Positions 1 to 7,167 of a stretch of DNA of 62,302 nucleotides are shown one piece after another (the stretch's first letter is position 1; each line of letters begins with the position of its first letter). The notes below the pieces were generated by a model. The model searched no databases. It had not been told where the DNA came from and saw only the letters and a list, made by a program, of their open reading frames with translations. The translations under genes were made by a program, and so were the position numbers. The stretch comes from an uncultured Clostridia bacterium (GTDB taxonomy: Bacteria; Bacillota; Clostridia; Oscillospirales; Acutalibacteraceae). The stretch spans positions 1 through 62,302 of the forward strand of contig CAMLSX010000010.1 of assembly GCA_946484175.1 (NCBI GenBank), written 5' to 3'.

Positions 1-52
1 CAATGCCTGCTGATGCCTGAAATTATTAACTTTGAATCTTATTATACGAGGA

Positions 53-96
53 GGTGCTGCAAACAGAAACTCTGTTGCAGCGCCTTTGTTGTTTTA
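53..96 (+). terminator. Hairpin plus T-rich tract just upstream of ispE
   Basis: A stem pairs GGTGCTGCAA-like bases (from 53) with TTGCAGCGCC (ending at 84) and is followed by a T-rich run to 96. It has the shape of an intrinsic terminator for whatever gene lies left of the window. The ispE ribosome site at 101-109 follows directly, so it could also act as an attenuator for ispE. I cannot assign the first 50 bases to a gene. Confidence 0.6.
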
Positions 97-116
97 TAAA
101 AAAGGAGAGATTTTCC

Positions 117-977
117 ATGAAGTGGAAAGAACCGGCATATGCCAAAATCAACCTCACGCTCGATATTTTAGGGAAGCTTCCCAACGGATACCACAGCCTT
201 GCTACCGTGATGCAGTCGGTGTCGCTGTGCGATACCGTTTGCCTGTCCCGGGAAGAGGGGACGACAGGAATCCGCGTGGACTGCGGCGGCAGCGCTCCCT
301 CAGGGCCCGACAATATTGTATGGAAAGCGGCCAAGGCCTTTTTCGACTACTGCGGAATTGAAAATCAGGGTGTGGCATTTCAAATCGAAAAGCGGATTCC
401 CTCACAGGCCGGAATGGGCGGCGGCAGCAGCGATGGCGCTGCGGCGCTGCGGCTGCTGAACCGTGCTTTTCAGACAAAACTTTCTGCACAGGCACTGCGC
501 GAGCTGGGCGCAGGCGTAGGCGCAGATGTTCCTTTCTGTGTGACCGGGGGAACTATGAAAGCAGAAGGCTTCGGTGAAATTTTGACTCCGGCCCCGGCGA
601 TTCCTTCCTGTACGATCCTGCTGTGCAAACCGCCCATCGGTGTGAGCACTCCGCAGGCGTTCCGCGCATCGGACAGCGCTCCGACAGTGCCGCTCAAAAC
701 GCCTGCCATGCTTTCTGCACTGGAAAGTGGTAGCCTTAAACAGGTCGCATCCTGCCTGAACAACCGTTTTGAGGACATCCTGTGCTTGCCGGAAATCATC
801 GAAATCGCCCAGCGAATGAAAGCGGGCGGCGCGTTAGGTGCCTGTATGACCGGCAGCGGCTCTGTTGTCTTTGGTCTGTTCCGCGAAGAGGACGCCGCGC
901 AAAAAGCAGGGGAGAGATTGCAGGAACTGGGCCAGGTGTTCCTCGCACATCCAGTTCCGGCACAGGCTGTCGAATAA
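117..977 (+). CDS. ispE: 4-diphosphocytidyl-2-C-methyl-D-erythritol kinase
   Basis: This GHMP-superfamily kinase phosphorylates CDP-methylerythritol on its 2-hydroxyl, a cytoplasmic step of the MEP pathway to isoprenoids. The N-terminus carries the family signature AYAKINLTLDI with Lys10. The ATP-binding glycine-rich motif PSQAGMGGGSSDGAAA lies in the first half, and a C-terminal GACMTGSGS motif is present. The 286-aa product has the normal family length. A longer frame opens at 54, but ATG 117 is preceded by AAGGAGAG at 101-108 and starts exactly where the family starts, so 117 is chosen. The next gene, spoIIR, is separated by a sporulation-type promoter and is probably transcribed independently. 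Confidence 0.96.
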   Translation: MKWKEPAYAKINLTLDILGKLPNGYHSLATVMQSVSLCDTVCLSREEGTTGIRVDCGGSAPSGPDNIVWKAAKAFFDYCGIENQGVAFQIEKRIPSQAGMGGGSSDGAAALRLLNRAFQTKLSAQALRELGAGVGADVPFCVTGGTMKAEGFGEILTPAPAIPSCTILLCKPPIGVSTPQAFRASDSAPTVPLKTPAMLSALESGSLKQVASCLNNRFEDILCLPEIIEIAQRMKAGGALGACMTGSGSVVFGLFREEDAAQKAGERLQELGQVFLAHPVPAQAVE

Positions 978-993
978 AGTTTTTTGTTTCCCG

Positions 994-1023
994 GTATATT
1001 TTTCCTGTAAACAGGCCATACTG
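994..1023 (+). promoter_or_regulatory. Sigma F-type (forespore) promoter of spoIIR
   Basis: GTATA at 994-998 and GGCCATACTG at 1014-1023, separated by 15 bases, match the Bacillus sigma F consensus (GywTA, N15, GgnnAnAnTR) at every informative position. The expected start lies near 1030, ahead of the ribosome site at 1049. spoIIR is a known sigma F-dependent gene, so sequence and context agree. A sigma G reading with an 18-base spacer also fits partly. Confidence 0.75.
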
Positions 1024-1064
1024 TCAGTACCAGAAAGTATGCGTCTTGAAAGGAAGAATCTCAG

Positions 1065-1904
1065 GTGAAACATTTCAAAAAAATCATGGATATGTGTATT
1101 AACCGGCCGAAACAAACCGGATTCCGTTGGTATACATGGGAAAAAGCATTGGCAACCGGACTGCTGCTTGCCATCCTGTTCAGTTTTACCGGGTTCGCCG
1201 CGCGTTGTGAAGACCTCTCTCAGAGAGTGCTTCGGTTGCATGTGCTCGCTAACTCTGATTCCGAAGAAGATCAAGCCTTGAAGTTGGAAGTGCGCGACCG
1301 GATTTTGCAGGAAAGTGCCGGACTACTGGATGGGGTGCAGACAAAAGAAGAGGCCGAAGTGCGCGTACAACAGGCCATGCCGCAGCTGCTCGCCGCTGCA
1401 CAGGATGAGGTCGCCCGACAAGGATATTCCTATCCGGTTACAATGGAGTTGGGGCCTTCTTCCTTTGGTACGCGGGTGTATGAGGATGTCACACTTCCGG
1501 CGGGAACCTATCAGGCGCTGCGCATAAAAATCGGGAAAGCTGAGGGACATAACTGGTGGTGTGTGTTGTTTCCTTCGCTGTGCCTTCCCGCAGCTGAAGA
1601 AAGTGTAGAGGAAAACGAAGGCAGCGAACAGTCGGCTAAAACCGAAAATTCGGAAGAAACAGACGATATTCCCAAAGCAGACGGTTCCCAAAAGGAAACC
1701 ACGGATTCCGACGGAAAAAAGCCCACAGACACAGCCTCTAAAACAGAGGAAACCGAAAAGAAGGAATCTGCCGGCATTGAAGATGTCCTGCCGGAAGATG
1801 AAGTGGAAGTCGTCAAGGGGCAGGGAGCTGGCTATGAGGTTCGATTCAAGTTGTTGGATTGGCTGGAAGGCTTTAGTCGCTGGGTCTGCGGCGAAAAATC
1901 ATAA
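1065..1904 (+). CDS. spoIIR: Stage II sporulation protein R (SpoIIR)
   Basis: SpoIIR is the forespore-made, secreted signal that triggers SpoIIGA-dependent processing of pro-sigma E in the mother cell. The protein has a hydrophobic export segment at about residues 27-47, followed by the family signature LRLHVLANSDSEEDQALKL and the later WWCVLFPSLC motif. Between that motif and a conserved C-terminal piece (GYEVRFKLLDWLEGF) sits an acidic, Ser/Thr/Glu-rich insert of about 75 residues that looks like an unstructured linker. The start is GTG 1065, with AAAGGAAG at 1049-1056. An ATG at 1086 is possible but lacks a good ribosome site. A sigma F promoter lies just upstream. Confidence 0.93.
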   Translation: MKHFKKIMDMCINRPKQTGFRWYTWEKALATGLLLAILFSFTGFAARCEDLSQRVLRLHVLANSDSEEDQALKLEVRDRILQESAGLLDGVQTKEEAEVRVQQAMPQLLAAAQDEVARQGYSYPVTMELGPSSFGTRVYEDVTLPAGTYQALRIKIGKAEGHNWWCVLFPSLCLPAAEESVEENEGSEQSAKTENSEETDDIPKADGSQKETTDSDGKKPTDTASKTEETEKKESAGIEDVLPEDEVEVVKGQGAGYEVRFKLLDWLEGFSRWVCGEKS

Positions 1905-1921
1905 ATTTTTCAAATTTTTTT
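1893..1921 (+). terminator. Weak AT-rich hairpin with T-run after spoIIR
   Basis: GAAAAAT (1893-1899) pairs with ATTTTTC (1905-1911) and is followed by AAATTTTTTT. It overlaps the spoIIR stop codon. The stem is short and all-AT, so termination may be partial. Confidence 0.4.
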
Positions 1922-2010
1922 AAAATGCATGAAAGGATATGACCTCCTGAAACGTAAGGAAAGATAGAAGAACAAAAACCACTTGCTTCTATTTTACAGG
2001 AGGTATCACT

Positions 2011-2592
2011 ATGAAAAAACGAATTCTTGCAGTAGCAGCCGTGTCCATTTTGACAGCAGGGGCCATCACGGTTTCGGCGGTAGGGAATACGCTGGCATCT
2101 TCCAGTGTACCGGACGCTGCGTCCAGCAGTGTGACTTCTTCTGTCACAAGTGAAACAGTTGCCACAGCTTGTCCAAACGAAAACTGCCCGTACAACGGAG
2201 ATTGCGACGGTACCTGTGACGGTACCGGCAGCCAGTACCGCGGCGGCACGACGAGTGAAACCACCACCAGCACGTGCCCGAATGAAAACTGTCCGTACAA
2301 CGGCGACTGCGACGGCACCTGTGACGGTACCGGCAGCCAGTATTGCAGCAGCACAACAAGCGATACCACCAGCACGTGCCCGAACGAAAACTGTCCGTAC
2401 AATGGGGACTGCGACGGTACCTGTGACGGTACCGGCAGCCAGTATCGCGGCGGCACAACAAGCGATACCACCAGCACGTGCCCGAACGAAAACTGCCCGT
2501 ATAACGGAGACTGCGACGGTACCGGTGCCCATCATCATAACGGCAGCGGGAACCACTGCGGTGAAGGAAACGGACATCACGGAAGGAAGTAA
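2011..2592 (+). CDS. Secreted Cys-rich tandem-repeat protein of unknown function
   Basis: The product has 193 aa with a signal peptide (MKKR, then a hydrophobic stretch to about residue 28) and a Ser/Thr/Val-rich linker. Four tandem units follow, each built as CPNENCPYNGDCDGTCDGTG with Cys spacing C-x4-C-x5-C-x3-C. They are joined by Thr/Ser-rich spacers, and the fourth unit is truncated. The end is a His/Gly/Asn-rich tail (HHHNGSGNHCGEGNGHHG). The Asp/Asn/Gly-rich Cys clusters suggest disulfide or metal binding outside the cell, but I recognise no named family. The gene has a perfect AGGAGGT ribosome site at 1997-2003 and lies 12 bases before a sigma factor gene, with no terminator between. 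A TGAAAC element at 1948-1953 resembles an ECF -35 box but has no convincing -10. Its tail resembles that of the anti-sigma protein two genes on. Confidence 0.85.
   Translation: MKKRILAVAAVSILTAGAITVSAVGNTLASSSVPDAASSSVTSSVTSETVATACPNENCPYNGDCDGTCDGTGSQYRGGTTSETTTSTCPNENCPYNGDCDGTCDGTGSQYCSSTTSDTTSTCPNENCPYNGDCDGTCDGTGSQYRGGTTSDTTSTCPNENCPYNGDCDGTGAHHHNGSGNHCGEGNGHHGRK
2170..2526 (+). repeat. Coding tandem repeat, 102-105 bp unit, 3.5 copies
   Basis: Units start at 2170 (105 bp), 2275 (102 bp), 2377 (102 bp) and 2479 (partial, to 2526), each beginning with a Cys codon. The DNA is nearly identical between copies, which indicates recent duplication and possible copy-number variation between strains. 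The repeat also creates long meaningless antisense frames. Confidence 0.95.
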
Positions 2593-2604
2593 TCACATAC
2601 AATC

Positions 2605-3084
2605 ATGAGGACAGAAGAGGAGGCCACCCGTGCGGTGGAGACATACGGCGATATGATTCGCCGAATCTGTGCCCTGCACCTGAAAAACCGGCAGGATACG
2701 GAGGATGTGTTTCAAACAGTGTTTTTGAAATACATCCTCTATTCCGGTGTGTTCGAAAACGAGCAGCACGAAAAGGCATGGTTTGTGCGGGTGACGGTGA
2801 ATGCCTGTCGGGATTTGCTGCGAAGCCTGCTGCGCAAACGCACCGTCCCGCTCGAGCTTGCCGAGGACTTTTGCAGCCCGGATGATCGCGAGAGCCGGGA
2901 GGTTCTTATGGCGGTGCTGCATCTTCCGGCAAAATATAAAGACGCCATCTACCTGCACTATTATGAAGGGTATTCCGCCGGGGAAATCGCCTCAATTCTG
3001 GACAAAAAGGAAAATACCATATACACTTGGCTGGCACGCGGCCGGGAGCTGCTGCGGCAGCAGTTGGGAGGTGACTGGGAATGA
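2605..3084 (+). CDS. ECF-type sigma-70 family RNA polymerase sigma factor
   Basis: This 159-aa protein has the two-domain layout of extracytoplasmic-function sigma factors. Region 2 (about residues 8-65) contains the DTEDVFQTVFLK stretch typical of -10 recognition. Region 4 (about residues 98-152) has the helix-turn-helix YSAGEIASILDKKENTIYTWLARGRELL. It is expected to direct RNA polymerase to a small regulon, probably including its own operon. ATG 2605 has only a loose upstream ribosome site (GGAAGGAAG, about 15 bases away), so translation may be coupled to the repeat-protein gene. Its stop overlaps the start of the anti-sigma gene (ATGA at 3081), which fits a co-translated sigma/anti-sigma pair. 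Confidence 0.92.
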   Translation: MRTEEEATRAVETYGDMIRRICALHLKNRQDTEDVFQTVFLKYILYSGVFENEQHEKAWFVRVTVNACRDLLRSLLRKRTVPLELAEDFCSPDDRESREVLMAVLHLPAKYKDAIYLHYYEGYSAGEIASILDKKENTIYTWLARGRELLRQQLGGDWE

Positions 3085-3923
3085 ACCGGATTCAAAAAGC
3101 CTTTGCCAATGTCAGGGCGGAGGAATCGCTCAAACAGGATACGCTGGCATATCTGCAGAAAGAGATGAGCCGGCGGCAAAAGGTGAAGAGACGGGTATGG
3201 GCCTATGCTGTAGCATGTGCGGCACTGCTGCTCACGGTAAGCGTCCTGTTCTATGGGTTGTATACTACCCCGGTCTCCTATATCAGTATGGATGTGAACC
3301 CTTCTATTGAACTGGCGCTGAACCTTTTCGATCGGGTAGTCGGCTGTGAAGGGTATAATGAAGATGGACGACAGCTTGTCAGCGAGGTGGACGTTTCCAA
3401 TATGACGTACACCGAAGCAGTGGAAACCCTTCTGGCCAGTAGGCAGATGCAGGGATATTTAAACCAGCAGGGGGCCAAGCTGGTATTTACCGTTTCTTCT
3501 GATAAAGAAGAGGAACTGGCTGCTGGTCTGCAAAACTGTCAGGGCTATCAGGAACACCACGCTTCCTGTCACATAGCCGAAGCGGATACCATACAGTCCG
3601 CACATGAGGCGGGACTCTCTGTGGGACGGTATCAGATATATCAGGAACTGCTGGAAAACGGGGTTTCCATCACACCGGAGGAGTGTCGGAACCTTTCGAT
3701 GAAGGAACTTCGGGAACTTTTGAATCAAGGGGAAAGCACTTTTTCCAGCGAGAGTTCTTCATCAGATTCATCTCTGGATTCGAATTCCGAGAGTACCCAG
3801 ACTTCTTCGTCTCCTGGCTATGGCGGGAATTCTTATTGCGAAGAAAACGAACACGGTGGGGAAGGAAATGGACAGAACGGCGGTGTAGGCAATGGTCATG
3901 GAAGCCAGCACCACGCAGAATAA
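3081..3923 (+). CDS. RsgI-like membrane anti-sigma factor
   Basis: The 280-aa protein has a short cytoplasmic N-terminus (1-38), one transmembrane helix (about 39-61) and an extracellular domain. That domain opens with SYISMDVNPSIELALNLFDR, the hallmark of the RsgI middle domain. RsgI proteins are known to cut themselves at the Asn-Pro bond of this motif, here N73-P74, so the two halves stay associated until a signal separates them. The C-terminal 50 residues are Ser-rich and then Gly/Asn/His-rich (GEGNG, GNGHGSQHH), without a recognisable sugar-binding module. Classical RsgI pairs with sigma I; here the partner is an ECF-type sigma factor. The N-terminal sigma-binding segment does not obviously match the canonical RsgI-N domain. 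Confidence 0.88.
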   Translation: MNRIQKAFANVRAEESLKQDTLAYLQKEMSRRQKVKRRVWAYAVACAALLLTVSVLFYGLYTTPVSYISMDVNPSIELALNLFDRVVGCEGYNEDGRQLVSEVDVSNMTYTEAVETLLASRQMQGYLNQQGAKLVFTVSSDKEEELAAGLQNCQGYQEHHASCHIAEADTIQSAHEAGLSVGRYQIYQELLENGVSITPEECRNLSMKELRELLNQGESTFSSESSSSDSSLDSNSESTQTSSSPGYGGNSYCEENEHGGEGNGQNGGVGNGHGSQHHAE

Positions 3924-3930
3924 AGAACAA

Positions 3931-3965
3931 ACAGCCGCACGGAATTTTTCCGATGCGGCTGTTTT
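3931..3965. terminator. Intrinsic terminator between convergent genes
   Basis: ACAGCCGCA pairs with TGCGGCTGT around a CGGAATTTTTCCG inner stem and loop, followed by TTTTGCTCTT. It ends the sigma/anti-sigma operon and faces the convergent TetR gene. Confidence 0.85.
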
Positions 3966-3996
3966 GCTCTTATCGTAGAAAGATTTGCTATGGAAA

Positions 3997-4581
3997 TCAT
4001 GTCATATCCGTCTGTAGAAACCCGATACCATGCATCATGATTCTTTCCGCCATATCGGCCATTTCCTCTGCGCTGCTTGCCATCCCTTCGGCCAGCCAGC
4101 GTTCCAGTAATCCAATACATCCGGCGCTTACAAATGCATAATAATATTCCAGCTGCTTTGCCGTAGCGTCCCGGAAAAATCGCTTGTAGCTCTCTACATA
4201 TTTTTCCCTTCCCAGGCTAATCAGCCGCGCGGCGAATTCCCTGTCGCCGTATGGCCCAAGCGTAATGGTGCAGACATCTGCATTTTCCTTTAAACACTGG
4301 AAAATGCCCGTTGTAATCTTTAGCGGGGTCAAGTCCTTCTCGCCGATTTCCAGCAGCGGGCGCAGCGCTTCCTGAAAGTCCGTCATCATTTCTTCTTCCA
4401 GTTTATTTCGCAGGTCGTAGATATCGGTATAATGCGCATAAAACGTCCCACGGTTGATGCCGGCCGCGATACACAGTTCCTTGATAGAGATACTCTGAAT
4501 GGGCTTCTGGCGCAGCAGATCGGTGAAAGCACGGCGAATCAGCATTTTTGTCACCCTGACCCGATGGTCTGAAGTTTTCAT
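3997..4581 (-). CDS. TetR/AcrR family transcriptional regulator
   Basis: This 194-aa regulator has an N-terminal helix-turn-helix (about residues 8-55, with SISIKELCIAAGINRGTFYAHY) and an all-helical C-terminal sensor domain like those of the DhaS-type TetR group. The longer frame from 4653 is rejected: ATG 4581 (MKTSDHRVRVTKML) follows an AAAGGGG ribosome site and matches where the family starts. It is transcribed divergently from the epimerase gene at 4787. A 27-bp palindrome over that gene's -10 box is the likely operator, so the epimerase is its probable target. The ligand is unknown. Confidence 0.9.
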   Translation of the reverse strand: MKTSDHRVRVTKMLIRRAFTDLLRQKPIQSISIKELCIAAGINRGTFYAHYTDIYDLRNKLEEEMMTDFQEALRPLLEIGEKDLTPLKITTGIFQCLKENADVCTITLGPYGDREFAARLISLGREKYVESYKRFFRDATAKQLEYYYAFVSAGCIGLLERWLAEGMASSAEEMADMAERIMMHGIGFLQTDMT

Positions 4582-4682
4582 CTCTATTACCCCTTTCCTG
4601 AAAGTTTTGTGAATATGCTTTTCTAAGCGACATGTTGTGTACGATTTGTTCAAAATCTTTTCAAATACAGGAAATGTGATGG

Positions 4683-4712
4683 TTGTATCCTCTGTATATA
4701 ACGAATTATAAT
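4683..4712 (+). promoter_or_regulatory. Sigma A promoter of the epimerase gene
   Basis: TTGTAT (4683-4688) and a perfect TATAAT (4707-4712) are separated by 18 bases and oriented toward the gene at 4787. Confidence 0.7.
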
Positions 4713-4717
4713 ACAGA
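4691..4717. promoter_or_regulatory. Candidate TetR operator palindrome
   Basis: TCTGTAT (4691-4697) and ATACAGA (4711-4717) form a perfect 7-bp inverted repeat with a 13-base centre covering the promoter spacer and -10 box. Size, symmetry and position between divergent genes are typical of a TetR-family operator. The link to the neighbouring regulator is inference. Confidence 0.6.
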
Positions 4718-4786
4718 TAGAGAGGTATATCAACACTGTGTCTAATAATTTAAAACTGCTTTTGTCAAAAGGAAGGAGTATAGCAG

Positions 4787-5791
4787 ATGAAATATATCTA
4801 TATCGTTACGGGCGCAAAAGGGCATCTGGGAAGTACAATCTTGCGCTTGCTGCAAAATACAGGCGTCGATGTGCGCGGTCTGGTACTCCCCACCGAAACT
4901 GCCAGGGATTATCAAAATATCCGCTATTTTACAGGCGATGTGCGTGACCCGGAAAGCCTTCGCTCGCTCTTTGAAAACACCGGTAACCTGCCGGTACGGG
5001 TCATCCATACAGCGGGAATTGTGGATATTTCTGAACAGGTATCGCCGCTGCTGTATGATGTGAATGTGAATGGCACCCGAAATGTCGTGGAACTGTGTCG
5101 GGAATATCAGGTAGAGCGGCTGGTCTATGTCAGCTCCGTACATGCGATTCCAGAAAAGGACAAAACCTCTGTGTTGACGGAGGTGAGCCATTTTTCACCG
5201 GAAGAGGTGGTGGGAGGTTATGCAAAAACCAAAGCAGAGGCCACCCAGCTGGTACTGGATGCCGCTGGAAAAGGGCTGGATGCGGTGGTAGTACATCCTT
5301 CCGGAATTTTAGGGCCGTATGATGCTTCTGGGAACCATCTGGTACAGATGGTCAGGGACTATCTCTATGGCAGATTGCCGGCATGTGTCAGCGGTGGGTA
5401 TGACTTTGTCGATGTCCGTGACGTGGCCAAAGGTTGTCTGCTGGCCGCCGAAAAAGGGCGTTGTGGGCAATGCTATATCCTTTCAAACCGCCATTATGAG
5501 TTGCGAGACGTACTCTCTATGGTGCGTTCTTTTGGTGGAGGGAGGCGGCTGCCGGTATTGCCCATGTGGCTGGCCAAAACGGCAACGCCATTCATCCGGC
5601 TGCAGGCAAAAAGGAAAAAGGAACGCCCTCTGTTTACGCGCTATTCCCTGTATACCCTGAAGAGCAATGACCGATTCTCGCACGATAAGGCGACCGCCGA
5701 GCTGGGGTATCGTCCGCGCGATTTGAGGCAAACGCTTCGCGATACGGTGCTCTGGCTGAAAGGGACGGTAAAAGCCCCTTTTGCGGCGTGA
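4787..5791 (+). CDS. NAD-dependent epimerase/dehydratase (extended SDR)
   Basis: The 334-aa protein is an extended short-chain dehydrogenase/reductase. A Rossmann NAD(P) site, TGAKGHLG, lies at residues 8-15, and the catalytic Tyr-Lys pair appears as GGYAKTKAEA, preceded by YVSSVHAI with the usual Ser. The ending resembles UDP-sugar epimerases and dihydroflavonol-reductase-like enzymes. The substrate cannot be told from sequence. The gene has AAGGAG before ATG 4787. It stands alone between a TetR-controlled promoter and a terminator, so it appears to be an inducible single-gene unit. Confidence 0.88.
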   Translation: MKYIYIVTGAKGHLGSTILRLLQNTGVDVRGLVLPTETARDYQNIRYFTGDVRDPESLRSLFENTGNLPVRVIHTAGIVDISEQVSPLLYDVNVNGTRNVVELCREYQVERLVYVSSVHAIPEKDKTSVLTEVSHFSPEEVVGGYAKTKAEATQLVLDAAGKGLDAVVVHPSGILGPYDASGNHLVQMVRDYLYGRLPACVSGGYDFVDVRDVAKGCLLAAEKGRCGQCYILSNRHYELRDVLSMVRSFGGGRRLPVLPMWLAKTATPFIRLQAKRKKERPLFTRYSLYTLKSNDRFSHDKATAELGYRPRDLRQTLRDTVLWLKGTVKAPFAA

Positions 5792-5830
5792 AGAAATAGT
5801 CTGCTCCCAAAAATTTTAAAGAAAGCCAAC

Positions 5831-5867
5831 AAAACCCGCCCGGCCATTCCTGACCGAGCGGGCTTTT
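5831..5867. terminator. Bidirectional intrinsic terminator
   Basis: AACCCGCCCGG pairs with CCGAGCGGGCTT around a short loop, with A-rich and T-rich flanks on the two sides. It can end both the epimerase gene (+) and the oxidoreductase gene (-). Confidence 0.85.
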
Positions 5868-5895
5868 CACTTGCTAAAACAATATGTATCTTTTC

Positions 5896-7113
5896 TTACA
5901 GCTCGGCAGCTTTCCAGTCGGGAAGAATCCAGCGGCCGCCGGTGAAATCGGGGATCTCTACCGGAGCTCCACCGCATGCAATCGAGGTTTCTGACAGCGC
6001 GGTAATGCTCATCCATGATGCCATGTCATACACATCAATGGGCATCGGCCCGCCGGAAAGTGCGTGGCGCACAAAAGAGCCCATCACCAGACCATCCATA
6101 CCACCGTGCCCGCCGGTCACGCCGCTGGAAAGGGATTCTTTCCAGATGGGATGCTCATACCGCTCGCGGTATTGCTCGATGTTGTTCCACTGCTTTTTCC
6201 AGTCAAAATCATATGCATTATGTACGCCGTCCAGAAAAACAGAGCAGTTTTCCCCTTCATACATGCCCAGCGTGCCCTGGATATGGAACCCGCGGGAATA
6301 ATAGCGGGGCAGTGTGGTGTCCAGCGTCAAAACAATGGTTTGTCCACCGGCACAGCGAATGGACGTGGTAACAACATCTCCCTGCTTCCAATCTGTATGG
6401 GTCAGGTCATAGTCGTCGCCCTTTTCGCGCTGCAAGTAGGTGTGCAGTCCTTTGGCACAGGAGGCCACAGAAGAAAGCGACAGCATCCGGTTACCGTGGT
6501 TCAGGTTGAGAATTTTTGCAATCGGCCCCAATTCGTGGGTGGGATAGTTTTCACAGTTGCGGTGCAGATAGTGATTGAGCCGGTAGTGGCGGTTCTCACG
6601 TCCGAAGCTCACCTCGTCGCGCAGATCGTGGCGGTAGCCGCCCTGACAGTGCACGATCTCCCCGAAAAGTCCCTGCCGCACCATGTTCAAGATCATCAGC
6701 TCGTTGCGGCCATAGCAGCAGTTTTCCAAGAACATGATAGGAGTGCCGGTTTCTTCATAGGTGTGTACCAGCTCCCAGCATTCTTCCACTGAAGCAGCGC
6801 CGCCCACTTCACAGGCCGTGATTTTCCCAGCACGCATGGCGGCCAGTGCCACGGGAACATGTGCCTCCCAGGAAGCCGAAATGACCACAGCATCCACATT
6901 GCGGTCGCACAACAGATGCCGATAATCATGATAAATAGCCGGCATGGTGTGTCGGATTTTCCACACGGTATCCGCTGCTCTGGCTGCACGGTCTTCATAG
7001 ACATCGCATACGGCGGTGACCTCTGCTTCCGGAATGGGCAAAATCGCATTGGGAAGCAGGTCGCTTCCACGTGCGCCCAGTCCAATCAGTCCAATTCGAA
7101 GAGTTTGTTTCAT
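5896..7113 (-). CDS. Gfo/Idh/MocA family oxidoreductase
   Basis: This 405-aa NAD(P)-dependent sugar or inositol-type dehydrogenase has an N-terminal Rossmann fold (RIGLIGLGARGSDLL, residues 5-19). A GGxxSVEECWEL helix follows, in the position of the EKP-like motif, although here the Lys is replaced (CEVGGAAS). A C-terminal alpha/beta substrate domain completes it. The loss of the usual EKP Lys is seen in some family members and leaves the reaction open. The true start is ATG 7113 with AAAGGA 9 bases upstream; a TTG codon just before it is less likely. It lies 54 bases downstream of the acetyltransferase gene on the same strand and shares its promoter. Confidence 0.87.
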   Translation of the reverse strand: MKQTLRIGLIGLGARGSDLLPNAILPIPEAEVTAVCDVYEDRAARAADTVWKIRHTMPAIYHDYRHLLCDRNVDAVVISASWEAHVPVALAAMRAGKITACEVGGAASVEECWELVHTYEETGTPIMFLENCCYGRNELMILNMVRQGLFGEIVHCQGGYRHDLRDEVSFGRENRHYRLNHYLHRNCENYPTHELGPIAKILNLNHGNRMLSLSSVASCAKGLHTYLQREKGDDYDLTHTDWKQGDVVTTSIRCAGGQTIVLTLDTTLPRYYSRGFHIQGTLGMYEGENCSVFLDGVHNAYDFDWKKQWNNIEQYRERYEHPIWKESLSSGVTGGHGGMDGLVMGSFVRHALSGGPMPIDVYDMASWMSITALSETSIACGGAPVEIPDFTGGRWILPDWKAAEL

Positions 7114-7167
7114 CAATGCACGTCCTTTCTTATTGTCTCCAAAAAGTTCCGGCGGTTCCGGAGCTTA

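Noticed and set aside
1873-2580. Long minus-strand frames through the Cys-rich repeat gene
   Set aside because: They are mirror frames of the tandem repeat, of biased composition (Ala/Gly/Val-rich or Arg/Cys-rich), without ribosome sites; the plus-strand protein has a signal peptide and ordered Cys spacing.
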